DNA from: CAWFFV01 sp963814985
GTDB lineage: Bacteria > Chloroflexota > Ktedonobacteria > Ktedonobacterales > Ktedonobacteraceae
Direction: 5' to 3'
Length of the DNA stretch: 64,000 bases
Assembly: GCA_963814985.1 (NCBI GenBank)
Contig: CAWFFV010000056.1
Coordinates: forward strand, 1 to 64,000
The notes under the pieces: model-generated
What the model saw: only the letters and a program-made list of their open reading frames with translations
What the model was told of the DNA's origin: nothing
The model's database searches: none
Program-made: the position numbers and the translations under genes
Part shown: positions 16,069 through 26,608 of the stretch, piece by piece
Numbering within the stretch: the first letter of the stretch is position 1
Layout: each line of letters begins with the position of its first letter

Positions 16069-18419
16069 TTAACATGCGTGAGAAGATGGATGATCATACC
16101 TTCCGAAGTCAAAAACACCACCATTCACAGAATCAAGGAGGTCGGTCGAAGTATATTGCTGCACCAACTGCATAGTAACCTGCTTAGCCACTCCACCACC
16201 TGCCCCGGCAGTAGGCGTAGCAAGAGCAGTCGAAGACGCTGGTGCAACAACAAGTTCAAGATCAAGAATACGATGATTGAGTCCATCCACGATATACAGA
16301 TGTGAAGTATTCCCAACCTGACTGGACACAAGAAAACTGGGTGGTAGGAACGATGGGAAGATCGACGATGAAGGAACTGGCGCTGCATAGGTACAGGCAT
16401 ATTGAGCGTAAATTCTCCAGCGCTGATTGCCAATGGGGACGGAATAGGATGTTGCACCAACACATTGACAGGAGGCGGAGGAGATTGATTTCCATTCACG
16501 AGTTGCAGGTACTGGACATCACCACTCGTGTTGAGCAGAAACAGCTGATGACCTGAAAACGCTGCAATACTGCTCAGAGGTTTCGAAATAGAAATTTTTG
16601 ACTGACTCGGACCTAGAAGCTTATCGCCACTGACCTGATAATCGAGAATTATCGCTTCACGAGAGTCTGTCCCTTCCGCATACAGTACCACATACACATC
16701 CGCTCCCGATGCTGTTATCAGCTTGGGCTCGTGTCCATCATTTGTCAACATCGTGTCAATACTGGTATCGTTGAGATCCTTCAAATTGCCCGCTGTTACA
16801 GTGAGCAGACTCAGGCTATAGGAAGGAAAAGTATTGCCCTTAACCGTGTGTGAAGTAAGTGCCAGAATTTGCTTGCCATTACTTGCAATCATTTTCACCG
16901 GACCGGCAAGTGCTTGTTGATGAACAAGACTCTGCTGCTGATTAACCAGCTGCAATTGATAGAGGTTGTAGTCTTCACCCAAAACATAGGTGAGCACATT
17001 CCCCTTTTCATCCTGCACAGTGGCAATGTTCGTGGCCTGCGTACCAGTACTCCCATTATTCACTGGTGCTGCCAGCGTGTCGGTACAGGGTAAAACATTG
17101 ATCGATGCTTGTAGATTGTAATCCGTGATCGCGGCCTTTACAGATCGAAGAAACTTATCTTGCACAGCATTGAATTGCTTATTTTGGGCATCTGTCAAAG
17201 AACTATTTTGCACATTATGCAAGATGGTCTGGACTGGTGCAAGCTTTTGCAGAGCACCGCCAGGATTATGGGCAACGATAGCAACGTTGGCCTGATTAAC
17301 CTGGGAGTCCGCATTTGCTAGTGAAGCATCTACGTTTATCATCAGTCGAGGAAGTACGAAGAAATAGCCGCCCCCACCAACAAGCCCTAAAACAAGTAGA
17401 ATAGCGAACGTCAACAGAGGGTAGAATAATCGATTGCGCTTAGGCTTTTGTACAGGTACTGCCTGAGGAGCGGTGACACTATCAGGCGAAACAAGCGCAC
17501 CAGTGGCAACGCGCAAAGAAGCACTCGGAATATGTCCATCCTCTGACCATGCAGGAACTCCCACAGGCATGGTAGGTATCTGTCCGATGAGAGCCGCCGT
17601 ATCTTCACCAACTTCACGTCCACCTGCATGCACAGGATGACGTGCATTAGGTGGTTCCCAACCAACCTCCTGTACCCTTGCAACAATCGCTGTGATATTA
17701 TCGGGTCCACCATTCTCATTCGCTCGTTCTACCAGATGATAGACACCCTCCTGCGGCACGTATTGACCAACAATCGTTCGCAGTTCGTCATCATTCACCA
17801 ACCCGGAAAGGCCATCGGTGCAGAGCAACAGCGAATCGCCTTCCTCCAACGGTTCAGTGAAGACATCCACCTCAACCTCAGACTGGGTTCCCAAACAACG
17901 TGTAATGACATTGCGTTGGGCATGTGAACGTGCCTGGTCCCTGGTCAACAACCCGGCACGAACCTGTTCTTCAACCCATGAATGGTCCTGCGAGACTTGC
18001 CTCGCCTGACCGCCACGAACCAGATAAGCGCGACTATCACCCACATTGGCAATATACCCCATATTGCCACGTAATATGGCGGCAACGCATGTTGTCCCCA
18101 TACCACTACGTAACGTATTTTCTGCTGCACGTTGGTTAATTAGTGAATTTGCACGCTTAATCGCACGCAACAATGAGACAGCCACGTCTTCACTGTCATC
18201 CTGATAGTACACATTGCTAACCGTATCTACGGCAATCTCACTGGCCACTTCCCCCGCTGCATGTCCACCCATGCCATCAGCCACAATAAAGAGTGCGCCC
18301 TTCTTTGCCATTACCTGCGGATCTTTAGGAATGACATAGGCCATATTATCTTCATTATGGGGACGTTTACGGCCAACATCTGTTAGCTGTGCGACATCGA
18401 GCCGGAGTTGTTTGGACAA
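16069..18419 (-). CDS. Membrane PP2C-family protein phosphatase with extracytoplasmic domain (one frameshift)
   Basis: Residues 1-250 form a PPM/PP2C phosphatase, which removes phosphate from Ser/Thr residues using two metal ions. It shows TDVGRKRPHNEDN, VADGMGGHAAGEVAS, GDSRAYLVRGG, CTDGLSG and GGPDNITAIV, so all metal-binding Asp are present. A Pro-rich linker and one TM helix (LTFAILLVLGLVGGGGYFFV, about 340) lead to a roughly 400-residue extracytoplasmic region with repeated beta-strand blocks. The frame breaks at about 16380-16400: the original frame continues into an unlikely Arg/Leu-rich tail ending at 16125, while the next frame resumes with APVPSSSIFPSFLPPS and SSQVGNTSHLYIVDGLNHRI to 16069. 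It would oppose Ser/Thr kinases such as the one at 54224. One base error or mutation explains the break. Confidence 0.85.
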
Positions 18420-18671
18420 CGCGCTTCTCTCCCATATTTCAGTAGCTCTCGATTTGTGCGCCCTGCATACTAGGCAGTTGCTGGAACTTTAGGTTATAAT
18501 ACACCGATGCAGAGAAAAACGCAACGTATTACTCTAATTCGCATGTTGCAACCTTCTCTCAGGTCTACTACCTATACCACTTACTGCACCTGAGTATACT
18601 CTCTCAGATCTCAGCTTGCAAGATCTTTAGCTAGCGGTACTAGCATATTTGGTAAGAGGCAGAAAGTATCT

Positions 18672-19976
18672 ATGGGATCTTCAACTCAGAAGCAACTTCT
18701 ACAGCACATCGATGAGCATATTTCCAGCACGGTGGAAGGCTGGAAATTTTTTGCTACTCAGTTGGGAAACTCTGCACAATGTAGTAGCAAGCAAAAGATC
18801 TTTGAGGCAATTCTGTTTCAGTTGCAAAGTCGAGGACTGACAACACGCCTGCTCAGTGAAGAAGATGAAGTTCCACTTATTTATGGTGAACTGCATACAG
18901 GTGCACCTCATACACTACTTTTCTATACCCACCATGACTTGTTTTCCTCTGATTTATGGAATTTGGCAATAATTGCAACACACCTGACAGCTCTTGATAC
19001 TTATCAAGCCATTGCTGACGCTCTCCCTGTGAATATAAAATGGCTACTCGATGGCGGAAACAGCATGGGTCATCCTCGCCTCAATAGCATAGTGGCAGAA
19101 CATCGTGCATTGCTACAAGCAGATGGGTGCCTCTGGCAAGGGAGAGGACGAGCAAAAGATGGTACCCCACTCATCGCCGTCGGTACCAGGGGGCTTCTTT
19201 GCGTAGAGATGGAAGTAGACACAGCCGCCCGCGAGCTACATTCTATGCATGGGTCTGTTGCTCCTAATGCAATATGGCGACTCCTCTGGGCACTCGCCAG
19301 TCTGAAAAATGCTCGTGAAGAGGTTCTGATCGAGGGATTTTATGATACGCTCACACCAGCTGAGGATAATCTCATCGAGCTATTGCACGCCATACCAGAT
19401 GATGCCCAATCTCTGGCACAAGACTGGGGCCTGGAACAACTACTCTTCGGGTTGAAAGGATTTCAACTGCACTATGCCCACTTCCTCACACCTACCTGCA
19501 CGATTAATCATATTCGTGGTGGTAAATATCTAGAAAACCTTGCTAATGATGTGCACGCGGTTATTCCAACGCAGGCCACAGCCCAACTTGATTTCTATTT
19601 GGTACCAGATCAGGACTCACAAGATATTTTCGCCAAACTGCAATATCACTTGCAGAAACAAGGATTCCACGATGTTCATGCACGTATGCTCTACAGTAAT
19701 TGTCCTGCGCAGACACCCCTCACTGATCCCTTTGTACAGGTAGTCTACCGGGCCACCGCCAATGCTTGTGGACAAGAGCCTCGTATTTTACCGATGACGG
19801 CTGATAGCATCCCTTGCTACCCATTTCGGCAGATACTCAATATACCCATTGTTGTAGGTACGCTCGGCACGCCAGAAGCTGATCAGCAGACAGAACAAAC
19901 AAACATATCTGCACAAGATTTCGCTGCTAGCATCAAGCAAGTGACCATGATTATAGAAGAAATGAGTAATTTATAG
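18672..19976 (+). CDS. M20-family peptidase-like protein with altered active site
   Basis: A 434-residue protein with the M20 dipeptidase layout. LLFYTHHDLFSSDLW corresponds to the usual G-H-x-D metal-binding box, and GRGRAKDGTPLIAVGTRGLL matches the region that follows the catalytic box. However, where active members have E-G-E-E-E-x-G-S, this one has LLDGGNSMGHPRL, so the general-base Glu and the adjacent metal-binding Glu are missing. A lid or dimerisation domain (about 185-330) contains HSMHGSVAPNAIWRLLWAL. It may bind rather than hydrolyse peptides, or have changed activity. It is divergent from the PP2C gene across 250 bp that should hold both promoters. Family confident, activity doubtful. 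Confidence 0.78.
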   Translation: MGSSTQKQLLQHIDEHISSTVEGWKFFATQLGNSAQCSSKQKIFEAILFQLQSRGLTTRLLSEEDEVPLIYGELHTGAPHTLLFYTHHDLFSSDLWNLAIIATHLTALDTYQAIADALPVNIKWLLDGGNSMGHPRLNSIVAEHRALLQADGCLWQGRGRAKDGTPLIAVGTRGLLCVEMEVDTAARELHSMHGSVAPNAIWRLLWALASLKNAREEVLIEGFYDTLTPAEDNLIELLHAIPDDAQSLAQDWGLEQLLFGLKGFQLHYAHFLTPTCTINHIRGGKYLENLANDVHAVIPTQATAQLDFYLVPDQDSQDIFAKLQYHLQKQGFHDVHARMLYSNCPAQTPLTDPFVQVVYRATANACGQEPRILPMTADSIPCYPFRQILNIPIVVGTLGTPEADQQTEQTNISAQDFAASIKQVTMIIEEMSNL

Positions 19977-20082
19977 CCTGGGTTTGATCATTGGGAGTAG
20001 TATTAGAGAAGGATGCAGGCCTAAAATTGTTACCTCGTCAAATCCAAAGACGTTATAGAGCAGTGAGGAGAATACTATTGGT

Positions 20083-21270
20083 ATGCATATAGGTATCAAT
20101 GCTCAATTGCTGTCCTTCAGCCAAAATTATCGCAATGGCGGAGTTAGCCGTTATATCCGTTATCTACTAACAGAGCTGGCAAAACAGCCAGGGGATCATC
20201 AATATACAGTGTTTGTCAATGGCCAGGATATTATTGATCGTCTTGCAGCTCAACATCCCCAGATTACCTATCTCTCCGCTCCGTGGCCTGAGTCAAAACC
20301 AGTGGCACGAGTAACATGGGAACAATTTACACTCCCATCATTGATACGCAAAAAACATATTGATGTATTGCACTCCCCTGTGAATGTACGACCGGAATTT
20401 TTACCCCAAACGTGTGCCACAATCATAACATTACATGATCTCGCATTTTTGCGCTTTCCGAATGTCTTGACACACACGAAGCGCCTTTATCATAGTACGT
20501 TCACCATTCGCAGTTTACGACATGCAACTATGATTATCACAGTTTCGGAGAGTACAAAGCAAGATGCACACGAACTTGTAGGAATTCCCCTGGAACGGAT
20601 GCACACAGTCTATCCTTGTATCGATGAGCGTTTCTCAAACGTATTAGAAGATGAGGCCAGGATACAGGCTTTCCGTCAGCAATATGAACTCACAAATGGA
20701 TATATTCTGTATCTTGGAACCCTGGAGCCTCGCAAAAACATTCCGACCCTCATTGATGCTTATGCGGAGTTGCGCCGGAAGCATGGAGTAAGGGAAAAAC
20801 TGGTACTGGCGGGCGGTAGAGGTTGGATGTATGACTCAATATTCGAAAAAGTACGACAACTTGGTCTGGAATCAGAGATCATTTTTCCTGGGTATGTGGA
20901 GGATGCAGAGCAAGTGTTATGGTACCAGGCCGCAACAGTTTTTGTATATCCGTCATTATATGAAGGCTTCGGCATCCCTGTTGCTGAGGCCCTCTCTTGT
21001 GGTATTCCAGTTGTTACCTCTAATGTTTCCAGCTTACCAGAAGCGGGCGCAAATATTGCTATGTGCATTGACCCTCAAAACGTGGAAGCCCTGGCCGAAG
21101 CATTGCATCAGGCAATCACTGATCCCGCAATCCGCAAAGCATGTCGCACACTGGCATCATCGGTTACACAGCGGTTCTCAGCACAAGCGATGGCTGAGCA
21201 GACCATTGCAGTGTACGAACAGGCAGTGCATACTCTACAGCGACGTTCTCAATACATATCGTTTGTTTAG
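20083..21270 (+). CDS. GT4-family glycosyltransferase
   Basis: A 395-residue GT-B fold enzyme. The N-terminal acceptor-binding domain starts MHIGINAQLLSFSQNYRNGG. The C-terminal donor domain has LYLGTLEPRKNIPTLIDAY, LVLAGGRGW and the E-x7-E motif in EGFGIPVAEAL, which holds the nucleotide-sugar phosphate. It is the first of a same-strand run of exopolysaccharide genes (20083-25901), so it most likely adds a sugar to a lipid-linked repeat unit. Donor and acceptor cannot be assigned. Length is normal. Confidence 0.92.
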   Translation: MHIGINAQLLSFSQNYRNGGVSRYIRYLLTELAKQPGDHQYTVFVNGQDIIDRLAAQHPQITYLSAPWPESKPVARVTWEQFTLPSLIRKKHIDVLHSPVNVRPEFLPQTCATIITLHDLAFLRFPNVLTHTKRLYHSTFTIRSLRHATMIITVSESTKQDAHELVGIPLERMHTVYPCIDERFSNVLEDEARIQAFRQQYELTNGYILYLGTLEPRKNIPTLIDAYAELRRKHGVREKLVLAGGRGWMYDSIFEKVRQLGLESEIIFPGYVEDAEQVLWYQAATVFVYPSLYEGFGIPVAEALSCGIPVVTSNVSSLPEAGANIAMCIDPQNVEALAEALHQAITDPAIRKACRTLASSVTQRFSAQAMAEQTIAVYEQAVHTLQRRSQYISFV

Positions 21271-21294
21271 ATAGTACAGAATATGGGTTGAGTC

Positions 21295-22878
21295 GTGAAT
21301 AGCAGCAAAGTATCGCAAATAATGAAAATAGACACCAATAAGACAAAAACCCCAGAACTGGTGGGGGGAGTCACGGGACAAATAACGAAGGCAATATCGC
21401 AGAGGCGCTCACATCGCCACCAATGGCGCACCTTCGAAGTCATCTCTATGCTTATCCTGGATGCGATCCTTATTGACGCGTCATTCCAACTCGCATATCA
21501 TCTCAGGTTTAATGTTCTGGGCCATAGCTCCATGTTGGCTTTCTTTCGCTACAATGTTTTCGGCAATGCTAATATACCCTACCAAAATCATCAGTCACTT
21601 GAGAGCTTTATACAGCTAAGGATCAGTATTATCCTCGGTTTGATCGCCATTTTCGCTCTACGAAGGTTATACCATCTTCGCCTGACAGGAACCTGGTTCT
21701 CTCAAGCATGGAACATTGTCAGTGCTTCTACCATGGGTGTGGCTATCCTGATCACCTACTACTTCGCCTTCCAGCCTCCATCAAATTCACGTTTGCTCGT
21801 CCCTTTTCTTTGGGCAACGACAATCATTGTTCTCTGCCTGGGGCGACTCATCGTCTCAGGAGTAATGGGTATGCTCTACCGGGCTGGTTTTGGTGAGACT
21901 CGCTTGCTCGTTGTTGGCTCTGGACGCCTGGGCAAGATGATTATGCAACATATTGTCGCCAATCCAAATCTGGGTTACGCTATTGTGGGCTTCCTCCATG
22001 ATATGAATGAACCTCCAAGTGACTTTGGACGCTTCAAGATGCTAGGAACGCTGGAGGATATTGGCCTCGTTATTCGCTCTATGCAAATTGATGAAGTCAT
22101 TATTGCGCTTCCTTCACATATGAATCAGCATGCCATCAAAAGTGTCAAGATGTGTGAGCGTCTGGGAACTACCTTCAAACTTGTCCCCGACCTGTATGAA
22201 CTGAGTCTTTCGCGTATCGACATGGAAACTATAGAGGGTATTCCGCTGATTGGCATCAAGCGGGTCTCTCTAAACTCTGTACAGGGTTTTATCACACGAC
22301 TCGTGGATATTAGCGTGTCTGCTATCGTCTTAGTACTTGGCTCTCCTCTCTGGCTCTGTATTGCCCTTGCCATTCGCCTCTCATCAGAAGGGCCAATCGT
22401 CTTCAAACAGACTCGTATAGGGTTGAAAGGACAGCCATTTCAGTTACAAAAGTTCCGTTCAATGTACAAGGATGCCGACCAACGTCTGGCTACACTCATG
22501 GTCCAGAATGAGGCCCGGGGACCTCTCTTTAAAATGAAGGAGGATCCTCGTATTACTCTCGTAGGCAAGTTTTTACGCCGTACCAGTCTGGATGAGATCC
22601 CACAGCTTATCAATGTGCTAAAGGGCGAGATGAGTTTGGTTGGACCACGTCCACCGCTGCCCAGGGAGGTCGCACAATATGAGGAGTGGCAGAAAGGACG
22701 ACTGGGCATCAAACCAGGCTTAACCGGTTTATGGCAGGTACGAGGCCGCAGTGATATTAGTTTTGATGAAGGTGTCTTACTGGATCTGTATTATATTGAA
22801 AATTGGTCATTGCGTTTGTACTTTCACACTCTTCTACGTACAATACCGGCCGTCCTCTTGAGTAAAGGTGCATATTAG
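21295..22878 (+). CDS. Polyprenyl-phosphate sugar-1-phosphate transferase (exopolysaccharide priming enzyme)
   Basis: A 527-residue WbaP/CpsE-type enzyme starting at GTG 21295; an in-frame ATG 24 bases later is an alternative. It has four N-terminal TM helices (about 45-195), a CoA_binding_3-like Rossmann domain with LLVVGSGRLGKMI, a fifth hydrophobic segment, and the catalytic bacterial sugar transferase domain with SEGPIVFKQTRIGLKGQPF, KFRSMYKDAD, RRTSLDEIPQLINVLKGEMS, LVGPRPPLP and GLTGLWQVRGRSD. It transfers a hexose-1-phosphate from a nucleotide sugar to undecaprenyl phosphate in the inner membrane, starting repeat-unit assembly. The adjoining glycosyltransferases and Wzz-like gene support this. 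Which sugar is used is not readable. Confidence 0.92.
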   Translation: MNSSKVSQIMKIDTNKTKTPELVGGVTGQITKAISQRRSHRHQWRTFEVISMLILDAILIDASFQLAYHLRFNVLGHSSMLAFFRYNVFGNANIPYQNHQSLESFIQLRISIILGLIAIFALRRLYHLRLTGTWFSQAWNIVSASTMGVAILITYYFAFQPPSNSRLLVPFLWATTIIVLCLGRLIVSGVMGMLYRAGFGETRLLVVGSGRLGKMIMQHIVANPNLGYAIVGFLHDMNEPPSDFGRFKMLGTLEDIGLVIRSMQIDEVIIALPSHMNQHAIKSVKMCERLGTTFKLVPDLYELSLSRIDMETIEGIPLIGIKRVSLNSVQGFITRLVDISVSAIVLVLGSPLWLCIALAIRLSSEGPIVFKQTRIGLKGQPFQLQKFRSMYKDADQRLATLMVQNEARGPLFKMKEDPRITLVGKFLRRTSLDEIPQLINVLKGEMSLVGPRPPLPREVAQYEEWQKGRLGIKPGLTGLWQVRGRSDISFDEGVLLDLYYIENWSLRLYFHTLLRTIPAVLLSKGAY

Positions 22879-23078
22879 CTTCGTCAGAAATCTCGCCTTT
22901 ACCAGAGAAAATGTGCACTTGAAGGCAGTTTTCTGCTCACCAGGATCAACAAGCATCAAGAAGTGGTTTTGAGCGTTCCAACCAAAAACGCTCCCCCCGT
23001 AAGGGACCCAGCGATGAAAGGAGAGGCGGCGTTTCCTCCGCATATTTTAAGGTAGAGGCACCGACGCCGTGGTGTCTG

Positions 23079-24216
23079 ATGAAAGTAGCATTGGTTCATG
23101 ATTATCTCAATCAAATGGGTGGGGCCGAACGAGTCGTTATGGCATTCCATGAGATTTTTCCCGACGCACCTATCTATACATCGATTTATGATCCACAACG
23201 AGTGGACCCTGCTTTCCAGAAAATGGATATCCGTACCTCGTTTATGCAGAAGTTACCGATGGTGACCAAACACCATCAACCATATTTACCTGTGTATCCC
23301 TTCGCGATGGAAAATTTTGATCTACGAGGCTATGATCTTGTACTCAGCAGTTCCAGTGCTTTTGGCAAGGGTGTGATCACTAAACCAGAGACCATGCATA
23401 TTTGCTATTGCCATACTCCTATGCGCTGGTGCTGGAACTATGAAGAGTATGTCGAACGTGAACACCTGGGGAGGCTCTCGCGGAGTCTCTTACCATTCCT
23501 GATGACCGGGCTACGTACCTGGGACCAGACCAGTGCGATGCGCGTTGACCATTTTATTGCCAACTTGCCAGTGGTAGCGGAACGTATCCAGAAATACTAT
23601 CGACGTGAAGCCGTGGTCATCCCTCCACCGGTGGAGGGCGACCGTTTTCACTTCGATCCTACAGTAGAGCCTGAGGACTATTTTCTCATCCTCAGCCGAT
23701 TGATCCCTTATAAACGTATTGATCTTGCTATTGAGGCATGCAATCAGTTACAACTCCCTCTGGTAATTATTGGAGGTGGACGCGATCTGGAGCGACTCAA
23801 GAAGATGGCAGGGCCAACTATTCGCTTTATGGGACGGCTCTCTGATGAGGAGGTGCTCTACTATTATGCACATTGCCGTGCGTTCTTATTCCCCGGTGAA
23901 GAAGATTTCGGCATCACGCCTCTAGAGGCACAGGCTTCAGGCCGTCCTGTCATTGCTTATGGCGCTGGCGGCGCTCTGACCTCGGTCGTTGATGGCGTCA
24001 CAGGGGTCTTCTTCCGTGAGCAAACTGTGGAGAGTCTAGTATCGGTGCTGGCTTCATTCAATGAGCGAATGTTCCACCCTCTTCCGAATTCGTAATCATG
24101 CACTTGAGTTTGACAAGCCGCGTTTTCATCGGCGCATCCTTCAGTTTATTGAAGCGAAATACAATGGGTCAAAGGGAACTCCAATCTATACAGCTACCAA
24201 TGACCTGACACGATAA
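23079..24216 (+). CDS. GT4-family glycosyltransferase (C-terminal frameshift)
   Basis: The frame opens MKVALVHDYLNQMGGAERVV, a start common in exopolysaccharide GT4 enzymes, and contains NLPVVAERIQKYYRREAVVI, LILSRLIPYKRIDLAIEA and the E-x7-E region in GEEDFGITPLEAQASG. It stops early at about 24095 after FNERMFHPLPNS. With a one-base shift at about 24075-24085 the protein continues with FRIRNHALEFDKPRFHRRIL to the stop at 24214-24216, the expected family C-terminus (about 379 residues). The lost part is a helical tail after the donor site, so the truncated protein might still fold. Ribosome binding site is weak. It belongs to the exopolysaccharide run. Confidence 0.85.
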
Positions 24217-24248
24217 CAAAACATATCCACGAGAAAGGGTCGAGTGCC

Positions 24249-25077
24249 GTGGAACTACGTTTTTACTGGTCCATTATCTGGAGACGTATTTGGATCATTG
24301 CCCTCGTTGTAGGGGTGGTAGCCATCTACTCAGCATATCAATATTATCACCTCAGAAATACGCCTGGAGCATTAAAAGCATATAACTCTCAAATCACACT
24401 GTTAATCGGGTTACAAGCCAATAGTCGTAGTACCGACCAGAGCTATTCTGACTATATGACAACGTCAGAGAGTCTTGCCGATGAGCTAGTTAACGGGCCT
24501 GTACTCAATTCACAGGAGTTCGCTACTCAAGTTATTCAACAAATCAAGACCGACACAGAGTCAAATCACACAACGCTATGGGCAGGATGCAAACCTTGGC
24601 GATTGGACGAACAAAGACGCCATCGCAGCATCACTGAGTAGCACACATTCCCATAGTCTGGTGACGGTGAGCGTCACATGGAGTACTTCTGCTGGTACCT
24701 GGGCTATCGCTCACGCGGTTGGTCAGGTCAGTATGAGTCACATCGGTAACTACCTTGACTACGAAGTTCGTACAACCCCCTCGTTGTTACCACCTGAGAG
24801 CGCACCACATCCGCTAGCATCTGCTCACATAGTGAGCCAGGCAACAGAGCCAACATCGGTAACTGGTCCATCAGCAAGCAAATCGACATTATTACTCGTT
24901 CTTGTACTTATCGCACTTATCATTGGGATTGCCTTAGCGTTTCTCGTTGAGTATCTCGATGATCGTATTTGGAGCGCAGATGAAGTTGGACAGTTACTTC
25001 AACTTCCTATCTATGCGGAAGTGCCACGTCCCCCCTCGCCAGACAAACAGAGATTACACCATCCACCTGCAGCATAG
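24249..25077 (+). CDS. Wzz-like polysaccharide chain-length/co-polymerase protein (one frameshift)
   Basis: The start is GTG 24249 after AAAGGG. The N-terminus MELRFYWSIIWRRIWIIALV has the Wzz topology of a short cytoplasmic tail and a first TM helix. An extracytoplasmic region follows. At about 24560-24575 the frame shifts by one base; the following frame continues TQRYGQDANLGDWTNKDAIA and reaches the second TM helix LLLVLVLIALIIGIALAFLV near the C-terminus, followed by EYLDDRIWSADEVGQLLQLP, characteristic of Wzz/CapA proteins. Joined length is about 275 residues. It should set polymer length or export together with the BY-kinase-like gene downstream. Whether the shift is real is open. Confidence 0.8.
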
Positions 25078-25214
25078 TCGTCCTATTGGATGACTTGTTG
25101 ATAGCAACATGTAGAGCATTTATAGTACAATGGATCCTGGTGAAAAAGGCGGAGAAGATCAAAATAGCATCTCCGCCACTTTCCATGCAGTCGGTAGAAT
25201 TGAGGAATTTTTCA

Positions 25215-25901
25215 GTGAGTACACTTTCTCACGAGCAGGTGACACTGCTCACCGATTATGATACAGATTCAGCTTATAGTACCTCTTATCATACATTGTA
25301 TGCAAATATTCGCTTCAACTGGGATTGCGAGCGTATAAAGCAACAGGCTGTTTTATTCACCACACCAACCGCTTACCCAGGACAAGCAACAGTAGCTGCT
25401 AATGTGGCTCTGGCATCTGCACAAAATGGTACACCTACTATCCTTGTTGATGCGGACTTACATACGCCTGGTCTGCAACAACGTTTTGGGTCGGACAAAC
25501 ACACAGGCTTGAGCGAGCTTCTGACAACAGACACGATCACATCTCAGGAGATTATGCCTCACCTTAGTAAGGTACTCATCCCTGATTTGTATTTGCTCAG
25601 TGCGGGCAAAACGACAGTGTCGCCCTCACAAATAAGCCGCCTGCTTTTAGCAAAGCTGCACGATGTCCTTAGCTCCTTACGCCTGTTTCTGGCAGAGACC
25701 GAGAATAGACCAGGCATGATTATTTTTCACAGTCCTCCAGTGCTTACAGGTATTGACGCTGCTCAAATCAGCGCACTGGTGGAACAGACCTTCCTGGTCA
25801 TTGCCTCAGGTCGTACTACGCGTACACAAGCAAAGCAAGCACAGGAAAACCTGCAACGAGCACACGCAAAGCTTGCAGGTCTTGTTATGTTGTCTCTCTA
25901 G
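25215..25901 (+). CDS. BY-kinase/ParA-like capsule regulator with degenerate Walker A
   Basis: I prefer the GTG start at 25215 (GAGGA 8 bases upstream), giving 228 residues; the frame is open from 25086. LTDYDTDSAYSTSYHTLYAN resembles the entry to CpsD/CapB kinases (L-x-D-P-x-S-P-x-x-E-x-Y-R-x-L-x-x-N). The Walker A' motif ILVDADLHTPGLQQRF is intact. In contrast, Walker A reads TPTAYPGQATVAANVA instead of S-x-x-P-G-E-G-K-S/T-T-x-x-x-N-x-A: the Lys and Ser/Thr are gone. No Tyr cluster is seen at the C-terminus. It follows the Wzz-like gene, the normal place for its kinase partner. It is probably a catalytically inactive partner. An 8-bp hairpin (25148-25155 with 25170-25177) precedes it. Confidence 0.78.
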   Translation: MSTLSHEQVTLLTDYDTDSAYSTSYHTLYANIRFNWDCERIKQQAVLFTTPTAYPGQATVAANVALASAQNGTPTILVDADLHTPGLQQRFGSDKHTGLSELLTTDTITSQEIMPHLSKVLIPDLYLLSAGKTTVSPSQISRLLLAKLHDVLSSLRLFLAETENRPGMIIFHSPPVLTGIDAAQISALVEQTFLVIASGRTTRTQAKQAQENLQRAHAKLAGLVMLSL

Positions 25902-25957
25902 TTGACATGCTTCTACAACATTAGCAACAACACCTGATATTTATGAGGAGGACACAA

Positions 25958-26593
25958 ATGCAAGGACGACAGGGTCGAGACAGTGAACAGCGAGTCGCCT
26001 CGCTCAACGGGACAGGTAAGCAACCGACTATCCCTCAGCGTCCTATCGGTATGCCGCCACGTGTGGACCAGCCACCTCCCACACAACGAGTGGCACGCCC
26101 ACAACGCGAGACAATACCACCGAAAAATTTTCGGCGACGCCTGCTCATTCTGGGAAGCATCTTTCTGGTCTGCGCGCTCATGGCCTGTGCTATTGGCTAT
26201 AGTGTATTCAATTATTTAAATGGTCTTGCTGCAAGTTCTGGATCTGCAACCACGACGAGTGGTTTTCTCAATGCACTCTCCACACGTGACTATGCACAGG
26301 CATATACCTTCCTGGGAGCAGCCATTACCATCTCGGTCCCTCAGGAACAATTTACACAGCAAGCCCAGAGCAATGACCATTGCTTTGGCGCTGTTACCAA
26401 CTATACTGAGGTTGCCGACAGTGCTACCACTCAGGGGAATAGCCAGAGTTTCACATACAATATCACACGCAGCAAGTCACCCAAACCGTATCAGCTTCGT
26501 CTCACACTACAACCGGATCAAGAGGGATCTACTAACTGGAAAATCACAAGTTATGGGAGTAGTCTGGGACCAGGACAGCCATTATGTAAATAA
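25958..26593 (+). CDS. Single-pass membrane protein of unknown function
   Basis: A 211-residue protein; the second Met is used because GAGGAGG sits directly before it. Residues 1-65 are cytoplasmic, Pro/Arg/Gln rich. A TM helix (LLILGSIFLVCALMACAIGY) follows at about 68-90, then an extracytoplasmic domain with SGFLNALSTRDYAQAYTFLG, a pattern like the NTF2-fold/DUF4878 family of small secreted domains. It lies 56 bp after the BY-kinase-like gene and before a hairpin repeat, so it may be the last gene of the exopolysaccharide unit. Function not known. Confidence 0.7.
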   Translation: MQGRQGRDSEQRVASLNGTGKQPTIPQRPIGMPPRVDQPPPTQRVARPQRETIPPKNFRRRLLILGSIFLVCALMACAIGYSVFNYLNGLAASSGSATTTSGFLNALSTRDYAQAYTFLGAAITISVPQEQFTQQAQSNDHCFGAVTNYTEVADSATTQGNSQSFTYNITRSKSPKPYQLRLTLQPDQEGSTNWKITSYGSSLGPGQPLCK

Positions 26594-26608
26594 TCATGTC
26601 ATTATCAC

